Below, piece by piece: positions 1-12,672 of a DNA stretch of 64,000 nt. Position 1 is the first letter of the stretch, and each line of letters opens with the position of its first letter. The stretch is from NCBI GenBank assembly GCA_016748015.1, contig JAAOMT010000295.1, positions 626,604-690,603 of the forward strand. Direction: 5' to 3'. The DNA is from Geosiphon pyriformis (taxonomy: Eukaryota; Glomeromycota; Glomeromycetes; Archaeosporales; Geosiphonaceae). The notes beneath the pieces were generated by a model. That model was not told the origin of the DNA and made no database searches. It was given only the letters and a program-made list of their open reading frames with translations. Made by a program: the position numbers and the translations under genes.

Positions 1-3000
1 ATTTTAAAAATTTTGAAAGTTTTTAGTATATTTTTAATAATTTGTGTTTGGTTTAAGAACAAACAATCAGTTTTTGTTTTAGGTTTATATCCAAAAGCAT
101 CTTTAAAAAAGCATTTAAATTAAATAATTATCATCAATTTTTTTATTATCAATGTATTTAATAAGAGTACTTTTGTTATTTTGAAAATAATTTTAATAAA
201 GATAATATTAAGTACAATACTAGTTTCAAAAAATATATAGATTTGAGTTTAGTTAATTCTTTAATTAATAATTTATTTGTTAAGTTTTTTACATAAAAAA
301 ATTTTAAGAAAGTTAAAAAAACTATTGATTTTATTTTTATTTTGTCCAGCTTGGTAAATGTACCAATTAATAAAAAAATTACATATGTAAATAAATTTTA
401 TAATATTAATTATAATACTCTTCATATTATTATTAGTTTTAGTAGTTTTCTGAATATAATTTTAAGAACTTTTTATGTACAAATTAATAAGAATCAATAG
501 AAATTCAATATAAAAAATATTATTAAAGTAAAATAAAAATTGTTTAAGATTTTAATATTTAATACTACTATTATATATACTGATAATTTTATTACTACAA
601 AAAAATTCTTGAATATAGATAAGATATAAAATATAGTTTATAAAGTAGTTTGTTTTTTAGAAAATAAAATATTTTTTGAATCTTATTTTAAAAACCATAA
701 TAATGTTTTTACTAAATTTTTATTTTGTTTTTATAAATTAAAAACTTCAGTCTTTAACATATTTAATTTGCTTTTAAGCCTTTGGCTTTTTTTTAATACT
801 AATAATATTTTTAAAGTAATAATATTTATTAATTTAAATGCTTATTTTGATGTTAGTTTGCTTTATCAAAGATTAGGAAGTTATATTAAGTTTTAAAAAT
901 AATAAAATTTTAGTATATTAAAAAATATATATAAAATTTACTATTAACAAAAGAATAAAGAGTTTTAAATTAGACAAAAGCCATATAATTTAAAGTATTT
1001 TGAAGTGTTTTTTTTATATAATAGTATTAAATTATTTAGTAATTGATAAAAAACTGGTGTTAAAATCTAAATTGATTAAATCTAAAGTAATATATAATTA
1101 TAGAAAATTGAATAAAAAAACATAAAATATTAAAAAAAATGCTTAAGATATAGTATTGACAATATTTCTTATTAAATTATATTATTAATAATACTTTTTT
1201 TGATGTTATGTGTTTTATTAATTTTGGTAAATTGTTAAGTATAATAATAGATTTGTCTAATAAAAAAACAGCTGGTTTTTTTAATATTTCAAACTAGTTA
1301 TAAAAATATTATAATAAAATAATAACAGATATGTTTTTAAATCTTATAAACTTTTGTTTAGTATATAAATTTATCTCCAATTTTGGAAAAAAATTTGAGT
1401 TTTAATAATTTTTAAACTGTATAAATAAGAGAATATTTTGACAAATATGTAAACTATTGCTTTAATTAAAATAGTTTAAAAGACTTTTTTTAATATTCTA
1501 TTTAATAAAATTTTTTTGATATATAATAGATATAATGTTTTGTGTAATAATAATTTTTTGGTTTTAAAAAATACAATAATATAATTTTTTATATTTATAA
1601 TTAAATTAGTAATAAAAAATACTTTAAAGAAGAATTATAAATTTTGGCTGGTTTTATAAGATATATACAAAATATAATTTTGTAAGTTAAAAATATTTAA
1701 AATATAGCTTGAATAGAATTAAAATATATAACAGATTTGTCAAATTTTTTGGTAATATTTACAATAATTATGTTAACTAAGTTATGATTAATTTTGACTT
1801 AACAGATAGATATTATGTTTATAATAAGCTAAATTAAGATAAAGTTTTTTATTTTTCTTTTAGCACATTTTTTATGATCTTTTTTTGTGTAAAGTTAAGA
1901 AACAAAAGAATTTAAATAGCTATAAAATTAATTCTAAGTTTATTACTAAGATTGGTTAAATTAAAGTTTAAATTAATTTAATATTATTTTTTATTACTAG
2001 TGCTTTTTTTAATAATATAATTTGGATAAAAAGCAATCAGACTATTATTCAATATATTTTAGACATTGTAAGTAACTTTTTTTGAGTTAATAATATTTTA
2101 ATTAATAATAATAAAATTGTAATTATTTTTATTAATCACAAAGTTAATGTTTTTTCTTTAATAATTAGTAATTTGCCTATTTTAATTATTAAAAAGAAGA
2201 AAGCTTACAAATATTTGTGTATTTTTATGTTTACTAATAATTTATTAAAGTCCAATTTGGTCAAAACTTATTTAAATATTAGGTTTTTTACAGACAAAAT
2301 TTTGAAAAAAGTTATTATTAACAAATAATTTCTATATTTAATCTTAATGATACTTTATTTTATTATTAGTTATAAAACTTAATTTAGTTTTATTTTTAGT
2401 AATATATATAATAAATAAACTATTCTAATTTATAAAAACTTGAAATCAAAGTTTGGTTTATTTTTGGATTTTTTAAATAATATAATTTATTATTTTTCTT
2501 TGTATGATCTAAAAACTTTTAATTAAGTATAAATTAAATGCAAATTAACTTCTCTTTTAAGTTTTTTAGATATTAATAGTATTGTAAACCAGTTTTTTGG
2601 TCACAGATTTTTAAATCTGCAAATACTAAGTTGTTTTTCTATTATCTTTTGCTATTTTTGATTTGTCTTTGTGTTAATTTAGTTAATAATTTCTTGGTTG
2701 GTATAATTAAAATTTTTTGTAATTATAATATATTCTTAAATAATATTTTGTTTTTAGTATTTTGGTTTTTTAGAAGTATTCTAATATTTACAATTTTTGA
2801 TAATTCTGTTTTTTTTAGAATTTGTTGTTTGATTAAATATTTTAACATTGTTTTTATTAAATAATTATACAGTAAAAATAATAGAGTTCTTAATTAAAAA
2901 AATTTTAAGTATTGGAAATATTTCAATCTTTATGGTCTAGTTTTTTTATGGTTTTTACTAACAATAACATATTTGGATGTTTTTTTAATTTAACAGATTT

Positions 3001-4575
3001 TTTTCTTTTTTAGAAATATTTAGCTATTAAATATTTTGAATTTTAGTGAATTTTGTTAAGTATATAATATGTTGCTGAATGCTAATTTCTTTTGTATTTT
3101 TATTTATATTAATGGTTTTGTAAAAAATTTGGATTTAATAAACATAAAAATTAATATTATAATATTTTTTAATAGTTTGATTTTAGTATTAATGTTAAAA
3201 TATTTAGTTTAATATTGTTTATTTTGGCTGAATTACAGGCTATTGTATTGGCTTTAAAGTGTGTTTTTTTTGTATAATTATAATTTTTTCAAACAGTTAA
3301 GTAGTTTTAAATACTTAATTATTGGAATTGGTTTTAGTATTATCCAATTTTTGTAATTATTATTGAATAAAATATTATTATATTGTAAAAGTAATTGGTA
3401 AAAAAAATTATGTGTGTCTTGGTTTAAAGTCAAAGACTATTTTGGTGTTTTTGATAATAATAAAGTTAATATATTGGCTAATACTATATTTTTTTTAAAT
3501 TTAATGCTTTTGATTAAAGTTAAAATTTTTTTTAAAAACTAATAATATATGTATATTTAAAAATACAAAACATTTTGTTTACAGAATTTTTTAGACTGTT
3601 TATTATACTTATTGAAAAATCTGTTATAATGCTATTATTTTAGACCAAAATTTAATTAAGAATATAAATTGAATTAATTCTTTACAAATATAGTATTTAA
3701 ACTTTTCTATAATAACTAAATACATAAGTTAAGTTATTATAAGTGTTTGTTTTTATTTTATAAAAATTTTTTATTATTAGTTGTCTATGGTTGTTTGCAA
3801 ATATTTGTATAATAAATGCTATTATAGTGTTTTGTGTCTTTTATATAATAAAATTAAGATTTTTAATTAATTATTTTTATGTTTATTGAATTTTATTACT
3901 TATAATATTTTGTTGATTTCTTAAACTGCTGTATAAAAAAATTTTTCTGGTCTATGCTGGTTTTTATCTTATATGTCTTAATTATTGTTATCATGTTTCT
4001 TAAATTTTGTAATTTATACTGTTTTATACAAAAATTTTGTTTTAAAACTTGGTTTTTAAAGTCTTTTTCTGTTTTTAAAGATTCCAAAATTGCTGCTAAT
4101 AAGATTACAGACTTTGTTTATGGTTTGGCTTTGGTTTACAAAGATAAAATTTGGCTTATATATTCTAAGTATTATGTAGTTATGAAAAAAAAAGGTTTAA
4201 TTTTATTGAATAATTTAGTATTTTTTTTATTAACAGTTTTCCGAATGTATTATTAAAAGATATAATTAAATTACTTGGTATTGTTGAAGCTTTAAATGTG
4301 AGTTTTGGTACATATATTTTGTGTTTATTTATTTTTAATATTGACAATAGTATTAGTGTTTATATAAAAACTTAATATTATCTTAACTGGCTTAAGTGAT
4401 TGATTACATGTAGTAAATAGATAATTCATACTTAGTTTAGATTACTTAATTTGATGTATTGTATTAGATAGTGTTTGGACCTTACTCATAAAATTAATAA
4501 AAAAAAATGTAATTATTCATTTAAATTAAATTAATTATTGCTTAAAATTGAATAATAATCATTTTTATTAAAAGT
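1..4575 (+). mobile_element. Decayed LINE (non-LTR retrotransposon), 5'-truncated by the window edge
   Basis: All frames carry many stops, but a piecewise translation follows a long LINE polyprotein. Around 310-345 lies the end of an endonuclease-like domain (TIDFIF). The reverse transcriptase lies at about 1400-2330, with the FxDD box mutated to FFNN at 2005-2016 and a conserved stretch YKYLCIFMFTNN near 2197. An RNase H-like stretch (LQAIVLALKCV, then a WxKVK-type stretch near 3425) lies at about 3180-3560. The C-terminal part ends at a stop at 4373-4375 (LLGIVEAL...SVYIKT), followed by about 200 bp of probable 3' UTR. The order matches LINE ORFs that I recall from Rhizophagus; that comparison is from memory. 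Composition is about 80% AT, consistent with heavy C-to-T decay. The 5' end is outside the window and the 3' end is approximate. Confidence 0.75.
2011..2016 (+). other. Mutated RT catalytic box (FxDD to FFNN) in the first LINE
   Basis: In the RT frame the codons around 2005-2016 read Phe-Phe-Asn-Asn, followed by IIWI. In related LINEs this is the F(V)DD box, whose two Asp bind catalytic metal. Both Asp codons changed to Asn by G-to-A, so this copy cannot be active. Confidence 0.65.
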
Positions 4576-5114
4576 TGTAACTTTTAAAATTTTTGAAAAT
4601 CCATGTGATCTTGAGTTACCTTTATTTGTCACATATTTAAAAGATATACATTAACTTTGCCTTAAGAGGTTGACAAGACGTTTGAGAATCTAAACAAACT
4701 AAGCTTGAATTTTGATGGACATTGTATAGGAACCATTGTCTCATGCATAGAAATATTTGCATCGTTAGAGATATCAAAAAGCACAAAGAAACTCTATTGT
4801 ATAGTGAAGCTTTGTGCTTGATAAATTTCGCCGAAAAGCGGGAGAAGACCGACAAACTGGCGTAATTATACTCCAAATTTGATCCATGTAACTTTCACAA
4901 AACGTGTGAAGATTTCAAGTATCACCCGAAACACCCGCGCCTTTCTAAAAAGTTACCCGATTAGGGACGATTATTGAACTTTAAAAAATTCTGCATGACA
5001 GAATAGTCTACAAAGACATCCAATTCCTTAAAAAGGACGGCCTTTTCACTTTACTGGTCTTAGGTTTTTGTTTCCAATATTTGGTGTTGAACCTCTTCAA
5101 TAATCTTTATTATA
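4576..5114 (+). promoter_or_regulatory. Upstream region of the phospholipase D gene
   Basis: This 540-bp stretch separates the LINE 3' end from the phospholipase D start codon. Its G+C content is clearly higher than the flanking repeats (for example 4825-4865 and 4925-4980), as in host single-copy DNA. I see no clear TATA box at a fixed distance and no other gene. A short minus-strand frame at 4637-4876 lacks any recognisable domain. It is called regulatory by position only. Confidence 0.4.
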
Positions 5115-8100
5115 ATGAACATTCTTGACTCCATTGGAGACGCAGCTGGTGCCTTTGTTGGGGCGATAGAGAATTTCATAAGCGGTGACTCGGCTGGGGG
5201 CTCGGGAAAAGTCAACCGCTTCGGCTCGTTCGCCTCTTCTAGACGTAATGCTCACGTAAAATGGTTTATTGACGGCAAAGATTATTTCTTCGCAGTCTCG
5301 GAGGCTATATCTCATGCTCAAAAAGAAATTTTCATTGAAGATTGGTGGCTTTCACCAGAATTGGTTCGTTAGGCCTTAACAATTTTTTTCTGCAGTTTTT
5401 GAGAAGCTTCTTGAAGAATATGTAAATTTGTTTCCGAAAAACCAATCCAAATCCCAAATTTTTTACAAGGGACTTCAAGCAACTGCTCTAGTTCCACAAT
5501 TACAAATTTAATAGAACTAAAAATCTAATGTATCAATTATATTTCAATTGATGAATTCATAGTATCTTCGCAGGCCTCATGCCAATAATCAGGAATATCG
5601 TCTTGACCGTTTACTTAAGAAGAAAGCTGAAGAAGGAGTCAAAATCTATGTTGTGGTCTACAAAGAAATTAGTCAAGCCTTGACATTAGATTCTCACCAC
5701 AGTAAAGAGGCTTTGAGAAATTTACACCCAAATATTACTGGTATGTTGGTCATACTTGTTACATCAACACCTTTATAAACTAAGTTTGTGGAATAATTTT
5801 GAATAGTTCAAAGGCATCCTGACCATCTTGTTGGTGGAACCTATTTTTGGGCGGTAATTATTTGTTCGAATTTTTCTTATGGAACTTTCAGGGATTCATT
5901 TGAAATTATAATATAAATCTCTAAATCAATATAATTTATAATTTTCTGAATCAAAATACTTTTAGCATCACGAGGTACAAAAATTTTTCCAATATTTTCA
6001 CCAAAAAACTTTGAAATTATTCTTATCGAGTCGGAATAAAACCCTTATGAATTCTTATCTCTACAGAAAATCTGTGTTATAGATCAAGAAATCGCTTTCA
6101 TCGGTGGATTGGATTTGTGCTTTGGCCGTTATGATACTGGTGGTCATCAACTTGTTGATTACCATCAGCACTCGAACTATGTGGAAATTTGGCCTGGTCA
6201 AGATTATTCAAATCCTCGAATTAAGGATTTCATTGATGGTAATTTTTATTATTAATCCTTTCAATTCTAAAAAAATTTCTTTTTGTATTGACGATTATAT
6301 TTTTACTTAAAAATATATTGATTCTCTTCGTTCTTAGTCAAAAAACATTGGAATTGCTTGATTAGTAAATTCGAAACAGCTCGTATGCCATGGCATGATA
6401 TATCGATTGGTTTAGTAAGTGTCTCAGTTCTATATATATTAATGAAAAACTTAATTATTTTATTTTCGATCTAACTTCATTTTGAACTAAATTTTTTTAT
6501 CAATAATAAAAAAACAAGATTGGTCGACCAGTTCAAGACATTGCTCGTCATTTTATTGAACGTTGGAACTTTATTAAGAAAGAAAAGGGCGAGAATCGTC
6601 CTGATCTTCAAGTCTTGGTTTATAAATCCGATTTCCAACATGATCGTGAAAACCCTCCCCATTACAAGGATTATAAATATTTCGGAAATAACATTAAAGC
6701 TCATCCCTATAAGGGTACTGTTAATGTTCAAATTTTGAGAAGTAGTTCCAAATGGAGTCATGGTATTGAGACTGAGGTAATATATGACAAATATGTGGTT
6801 TGTGTTTTGGACAACCTTTGGTTATACTTACCTTTTCTCGAATTCTTTTGGTTTTAGAAATCGATTCAAAATGCCTACATTGAAACCATTAAAAATGCCC
6901 ACCATTTTATATATATCGAAAATCAATTTTTCAGTACGTGTTGATTGAATCCTTGGAATATCATTCTTTTTGAAGAGCCTATAAATTATTCATTTAATGA
7001 TCTTATATTAATTTAGTCACTGCCACCAAAGAATCCGAAAAATTTCCTGTTAAAAATCTTATAGGCAAGGTAAGTTGAACGTTTAATTATTATTTTTTAA
7101 AAATCAAATTGCAATTCAAATTATTCATTTCAAATCTTTATTCTTAATCATTTAAAGGCAATTGTTGAACGTATACAAAGAGCTGCTAGAAACAACGAAA
7201 AATTCAGAATTATAGTTTGCATGCCTTTGCTTCCTTCTTTCCCATGCGAAGTAAACTCGAAAGACGCTGGTACTCTTCGGTATGATTTATTACTATTACA
7301 ACTGCTATTAATTCTATTTTAATAATAATGAAAATATTGATAATAATGATATTATATTTTCATAAATGTAAATGGAAAATTGATTTAACACAGTCTTGTC
7401 ATGCATTATCAATATCGATCTATTTCTCGCGGTGGTCATTCCATTTTTGAGGCATTACGAAATTCAGGCATTGATCCTGAGAAATATATATCTTTCTTTG
7501 CATTACGTAATTATGGTCGTATTAGACCATCTGCAGTGCGTGAAGCTAAAGGAGCACTCAGGGAAGAGACAGGAGAGAGTATAGCAGACCCGATAGTTCC
7601 TCACGGCGTCTTGGATGATGATTCTACAGGCAACTTTGTCACTGAAGAGCTTTATATCCATACTAAGTTGTTGATTGCGGATGATCGTTATGTCATTATT
7701 GGTTCTGGTAAGTTTTTTCATTAACATGGTTCATCAATAAATGATATTTTTCACATTATTAAATTTCTGAACATCATTAATCATTGATATAAAATCATAG
7801 CTAATTTGAACGACAGATCCCAACTTGGTAATCATGATTCTGAAATTGCTGCCTATATAGAAGACACTGACACGATAGATTCTCAACTTGCTGGACGACA
7901 TGTAATCATTTTCCTTTTTATTTATTAAATTTGAACGCCAAAATCAATAATATTCCAAACTTAATTCCTTCCTTCTTTAATTTCAGTATAAAGCTGCTAA
8001 ATTCGCTGTCACACTGCGTCGTCAAATTTTCAGGGAACATCTTGGCCTTCTAAACGATACTGAGCATGAGCGAGCCACTCAAAACTCTTACCCACCACCA

Positions 8101-8472
8101 TACCCTCATGATCCTGCGGTTGGCAAAATTAATGAAACGGATCGTATTTTAATTGATCCAGCCAGTGATGAATTCTATAAATTCTGGCTTAGCAGAGCTA
8201 CTACAAACACCTTGATTTATCGTGATGTTTTTCATTGTCTACCTGATGACACCGTTACCACCTGGAAAGAATATGATGCCTTCTCTCCTGATTATCAAAA
8301 AATCGCTCTTGGTCATGTCGCTAAACCTGATGCAGATTTTAATCAAGTTGAAAGCCAATTGTCCAAAATTAAAGGTCATCTGGTCCAATTCCCTACTCGT
8401 TTCATGGAAAAAGAACAGTTGCAAGGATCCGTTGTCTTTGACTCCGTCACTCCAATGGAATTGTTCACTTAG
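5115..8472 (+). CDS. PLD: Phospholipase D, 13 exons, 713 aa
   Basis: Phospholipase D hydrolyses phosphatidylcholine to phosphatidic acid and choline at membranes. Exons that I assign: 5115-5363, 5563-5740, 5807-5853, 5966-5974, 6067-6238, 6338-6414, 6519-6776, 6858-6933, 7017-7069, 7158-7279, 7394-7707, 7801-7901, 7987-8472. All introns are GT...AG, 66-199 bp, and the joined frame is open for 714 codons including the TAG stop. Two HKD motifs are intact: H160-K162-D167 (HEKICVID) and H503-K505-D510 (HTKLLIAD), the second followed by IIGSANLNDRS. The protein lacks PX and PH domains and is far shorter than yeast Spo14, resembling short PLDs of early-diverging fungi. The first donor (GTTCGT) is weak, so the end of exon 1 is the least certain boundary. 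This is the only window gene without decay mutations, so it is probably functional. The start is the first ATG of the exon 1 frame. Confidence 0.92.
5966..5974 (+). other. 9-nt microexon of phospholipase D encoding His-His-Glu
   Basis: Exon 3 ends in phase 0 at Trp-Ala (5853) and exon 5 begins in phase 0 at Lys (6067). The HKD motif needs His-x directly before this Lys. The only match between them is CATCACGAG at 5966-5974, bounded by a TTTAG acceptor and a GTACAA donor. It supplies His-His-Glu, including the catalytic His160 of motif 1. Confidence 0.85.
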
Positions 8473-8640
8473 ATGATGATAATTCTTTGCGTTCGGACGA
8501 GGATTTGGAAAACTAGTGCATCAATGCTTTTTAACCAAAGGACGAGACAACAATCTTTAAACCATTTGTATAATTTTTATCTATTTATTTATCTCAAACA
8601 AAAATTTCTAAACACCGAAAATAAATAAATCAATTAGGGG
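8473..8640 (+). terminator. 3' UTR and poly(A) signals of the phospholipase D gene
   Basis: Two overlapping AATAAA hexamers lie at 8620-8625 and 8624-8629, about 150 bp after the TAG stop. Composition then falls to the very AT-rich background. The cleavage position is not visible from sequence alone. Confidence 0.55.
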
Positions 8641-9402
8641 CCTTTGTAACTAAAATTTCATTTGGGGTTTAAATATATTTATGAACTCACTGTTTTAATA
8701 TACAATTTCCAAGTAACATTTTTAATTTGGAAATAATTTTATAATTATTGTTATAGTTTGAAAATTTAAATTCTTAAAATAAGATAAAAAACAATTTTGA
8801 ATTTTTTTATAGTTGTAATGTTATCTTTAATTAATATTAATATTATTTTTTAAATTTTTAATTCAAGTTTTTTTATTTACTATTTATTTTGATTATAATT
8901 AGACAATTATAAACATGAATCATGCATTTTTTACATGTAATCAGTTATGTTAAACCAACATTAAGTAAATTAATTGTGTTTTATATATATTGTTTATTTT
9001 ATTAAGTAAAAATAATATTTAAAAACAATATTTTAATTTTTTACATTGATTAAAAATTTAATTTAATATATATATATATTATTATTTGTAAATATATTAT
9101 ATTTTTTTAAGTATAATTTTTTTAATTAATTAAAAAATATTGTTTAATTATTATTTATTACAATAAAATTATAAATTTTTTTAAAATAAGTATAATTTAT
9201 ACTTTTTTTATACATAATTAGTTATTTAAACTAATTAAGATTATATTATATGTTTACAATATTAAAAACTATAACAAATCTATCAAAAAAGTTAAAAATC
9301 AATTATAAATTAATAATAAAACCAAAATAACAAGCCAATTTTAAACAAAATTTATATTATAAACAAAATTTCATAAATTAAGTATTATAAAATCATATAT
9401 AT
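8641..9402. other. AT-rich intergenic stretch without recognisable genes
   Basis: Composition is about 85% A+T with runs of TA repeats (for example 9065-9080). No frame gives a recognisable domain on either strand and no LTR end was found. It may contain repeat remnants too decayed to read by eye. Confidence 0.5.
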
Positions 9403-10068
9403 TGTTATAAATTAGAATAATAAACTAATAACAAAGTAAAACAAAATTGTATAATAATAAAAATAATCAAAAAAAATTCAACTTTAAAGAGTAAATTAAA
9501 TTAATAAAGATTTAATATATAAGATTAATTTTATAAATATTTTAATTACTATTTTTTTCAAAAAGCAATAAAAGAATTTAAAAGTAAAGAAATAGTTTAT
9601 ATTGTTAATAAAAAACATATTAATATAATTTTATGCTTTATATTAATATTCTTAAAATTTAATATTAAGTATTAATTATATTTTTTAGCAATATTTATTT
9701 AATAATTTTCAAAACTAATAATTATAAATAAATACTAATAAATAATTTTTTATTACAAAGATGGTTAGATACTTAAAAAAATTTAGAAAAGAAAAATAAG
9801 CAAATTAGAAAAAATTAAATATTTTAAAAGTGATTTTTATTATTTTAATTTATATATATTTTGTATATTAGAATATGTTTTTTTAAAACTAAAAAATATA
9901 TTATTTATATAGTTATTCAAAGTGGTTAATGATTAAATTAATAAATAAATTAATTATCAGATTAATAATTAGATTATTGATTACTTTCTAAAATAAAATA
10001 GTTAATTATATAATATTAATAATTAATATATGTAATAATTAATAAAACTATAATTTTTAACCATAATA
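9403..10068 (-). repeat. 3' LTR of family A copy A#4
   Basis: It aligns along its length with the A-family LTRs at 34425-35065 and 37661-38348. It starts TGTTATAA and ends CCATAATA, the decayed form of the TGTTA...TAACA ends. Internal A sequence follows directly to the right, which fixes the minus orientation. Many C and G positions of the younger copies are T or A here, so this is an old copy. Confidence 0.75.
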
Positions 10069-11630
10069 TTATTTTTTTTAAAAAGATTAAGTTCTAATAA
10101 ATTAAACTGTTTATAAAATATTCTAATTAAAAAGTTTGTCTAACTCAAAACTAATTAATTTAATGAAGTTTTTTGTTAATAAAATATATAAAATTTAAAG
10201 CAAAATAAGCTTTATATTCAAAAAATCAAATTTTTGTATAAGAATTTTGGCTTTTTTGACAATAGTTAAAACTTTTAAAACATTTATTAATATAATATCA
10301 AAAATTTTGTTTATATTTTTAAAGATATTTTTTTATAAGCTTTATGTTTTTTATAATTTTATTAAAGTAATCATAGAGTTCTAATTGTTTTTTATATAAC
10401 AAGTTTTTGTTTATAAGCAAAATTTTTTTAATTATTTTTTTAAATATATTAAAGAATAATAATATTGCTAATATTATATATTCAAACATATATTTATTAA
10501 TTTTATTACTAGTTTTTTTTTTAATAGTAATTTTTTTTGGTTTAATAATAATAAAACACCTATTATTATTAATTATAATGGTCTGTTTTTTAATAGTTAA
10601 AGTAGCATTTGAATAATTTTTTGTTTAATACTTATAAAAAATATAATAAGTATTTTAAATATTTTAATTTAGAAAATAATTGTTTATATTAATTAAAGAT
10701 ATTTCTGTTTTAAAAATAATATATTTATTTATAATTAATTTTTGTTAATTATTTAAGTTAATATTACTATAATAGACAACTAATTAGGTTATTTGTAATA
10801 TTTCTTAAATCATATATTATGTATAGATTAATTATTAAAAATTATTCTAAATTGGTCTTATAAAATATATTGTTTAAAATTTTGTTAACTATAAAAAATT
10901 CTTTTTATTGGCTAAAAAACTGATTTTTATAGATATTGTTTCTATCTAATTGGTATTTTAAGACTAAATTATCAATACTTAGAGAAAATATTTTGTATAT
11001 TTTTTTTTTAAATCTGTTTTATCTTTTTAAAGACAATTAATTATGTTTTTATTATTAAATTAAAAATTATATTAAGTTTTTTTGCAAAATATTTTTGTAT
11101 TTTTCTATTGTGATTTCTTTAAAAACTATTGTTTTAATATTAGTTTTTATTAGTAGAATTGTTATTTTTTATAAAACAGATAAAAAAGTTTATAATTTAT
11201 TATGTTATAATTTACAATTCTATAAGTAAACAAAACTAAAAGCAATACTTTGTTTTATAAATTTGTTTTTTTATTAGTTTTGACCAAAATTTTACATAAT
11301 ATTTTATTAAAATATTTTATTAGACTATTTGTTTAAAAGTAATAAAAAGATAAAAGTTTGTAACATATTTTTAATTTTTTATAAAGTTTTTTAATTAAAA
11401 TATTAAGAAAAATTTTCTTTTTATCAGATAAAAATTCTTTAAAGCATTTATAGTAACATATAATATTTTTATAAATAAAATTAGCAATAGAAACTATTGT
11501 TTAATTAGGTGTGATTTTTGTTTTTATTTATTTTATAAAATGATTAGTAGCTATTATAATGTATTAATTATTATTAAAATATTAATACTAATTTTATTAA
11601 ATAATTGACCAATAAAAATTGAATAAATTT
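10069..11630 (-). pseudogene. Family A copy A#4: decayed 3' ORF and integrase, truncated
   Basis: This stretch is collinear with 35066-36650 of A#3: first the extra 3' ORF, then the integrase C-terminal and core regions, all on the minus strand and without long open frames. It stops abruptly at 11630, where the 5' LTR of B#2 begins. The remaining half of A#4 (RT, protease, gag, 5' LTR) is not found in the window. It was probably separated by the B#2 insertion and then lost. Confidence 0.7.
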
Positions 11631-12672
11631 TATTATTTAAGTAAAAAAACCAATTCAAATTATTGAAAAAACATAATTAATATGTAATAACATAAAAAAA
11701 TGTGATAACACAAAATAATACAAAATAATACAAAATAATGTAAAATAATTTAAACTAATGTAAAATAATACATAATAATATAAAATAATACAGAATAATT
11801 AGTAATAATATAGAATAACTAGTTATAGCATAAAAAAACAAAGCAATAACTAAAATAGTAAACAATAATTAGTAATAACAAGCAATTAAAAGCAATCTTA
11901 TAAAACTAGAAAATATGTATAAAAAGAAATAGTTTTAACAAATAAAAAAAAACAAACTTAACAAAATTTAATTTTTTTTAAATATTTTTTTTTTAGTTTT
12001 ATAATTTTTTATTTTATTTTTCTATTTTCTGTACCAATTATATAAAAATTTTATTACTTAAAAATTCACAAAATACATGATTTTAATACTTTGATTTTTA
12101 AAATCAAATTAATTATTGTTTTTATTTTTATTTCGGGCCAGATATTATTAGTATGAATACTTTTAAAACTTTAAATAACTAGATTAATTGTTTTTAATTA
12201 TAGCAATTGATGAAATATTAATTTTTCTTTTTTTTTCTTTTTATTTTTCTTTATTTTATTTTATTTTATTTATTTTATTTATTTATTTTTTTTTGTAAAG
12301 TAACAATATTAAAAATTGACTGTTCGAGAATAGACTTTATAATAGTCTGATAAAAAAAAAAGCTTTTTTTAGATTTAAATATTAATTTTATCTTGTTAAT
12401 TTACTAAAAAAATAAAAAAACAATATTGAACTCTAATAATTATACTTATTAACTTGGAAAAAAACACAATAATAGCTATGTAATTAAAAAAACAATATTT
12501 TGTGTCTTATAACAAAAAAACTTTATGAATAAAACTTCAAACAAAAAAATCTTTAAAGACTAATAATTTACAATATAATTAAAACCAATTTATTTAATTT
12601 TTATATTGTTTTTATTATTAAATTATAAGCATTAAATATTATGATCATATTCTACTAAGTTTATTTGTAATA
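11631..12672 (+). repeat. 5' LTR of family B copy B#2
   Basis: It aligns with the LTRs of B#1, starting TATTATTTAAGTAG-like (decayed TGTTACCCGAGTAG) and ending GTAATA (decayed GTAACA). It contains the 10-bp repeat array near 11700-11850 and a TATAAAAAG box near 11917. The primer-binding region TTTTGGTGTTTTTTATAAG follows. Heavy C-to-T decay marks it as much older than B#1. Confidence 0.75.

Noticed and set aside
4637-4876. Minus-strand 79-codon gene upstream of phospholipase D
   Set aside because: No domain, no splice context, and it lies in the probable promoter region. Length is within chance for this composition.
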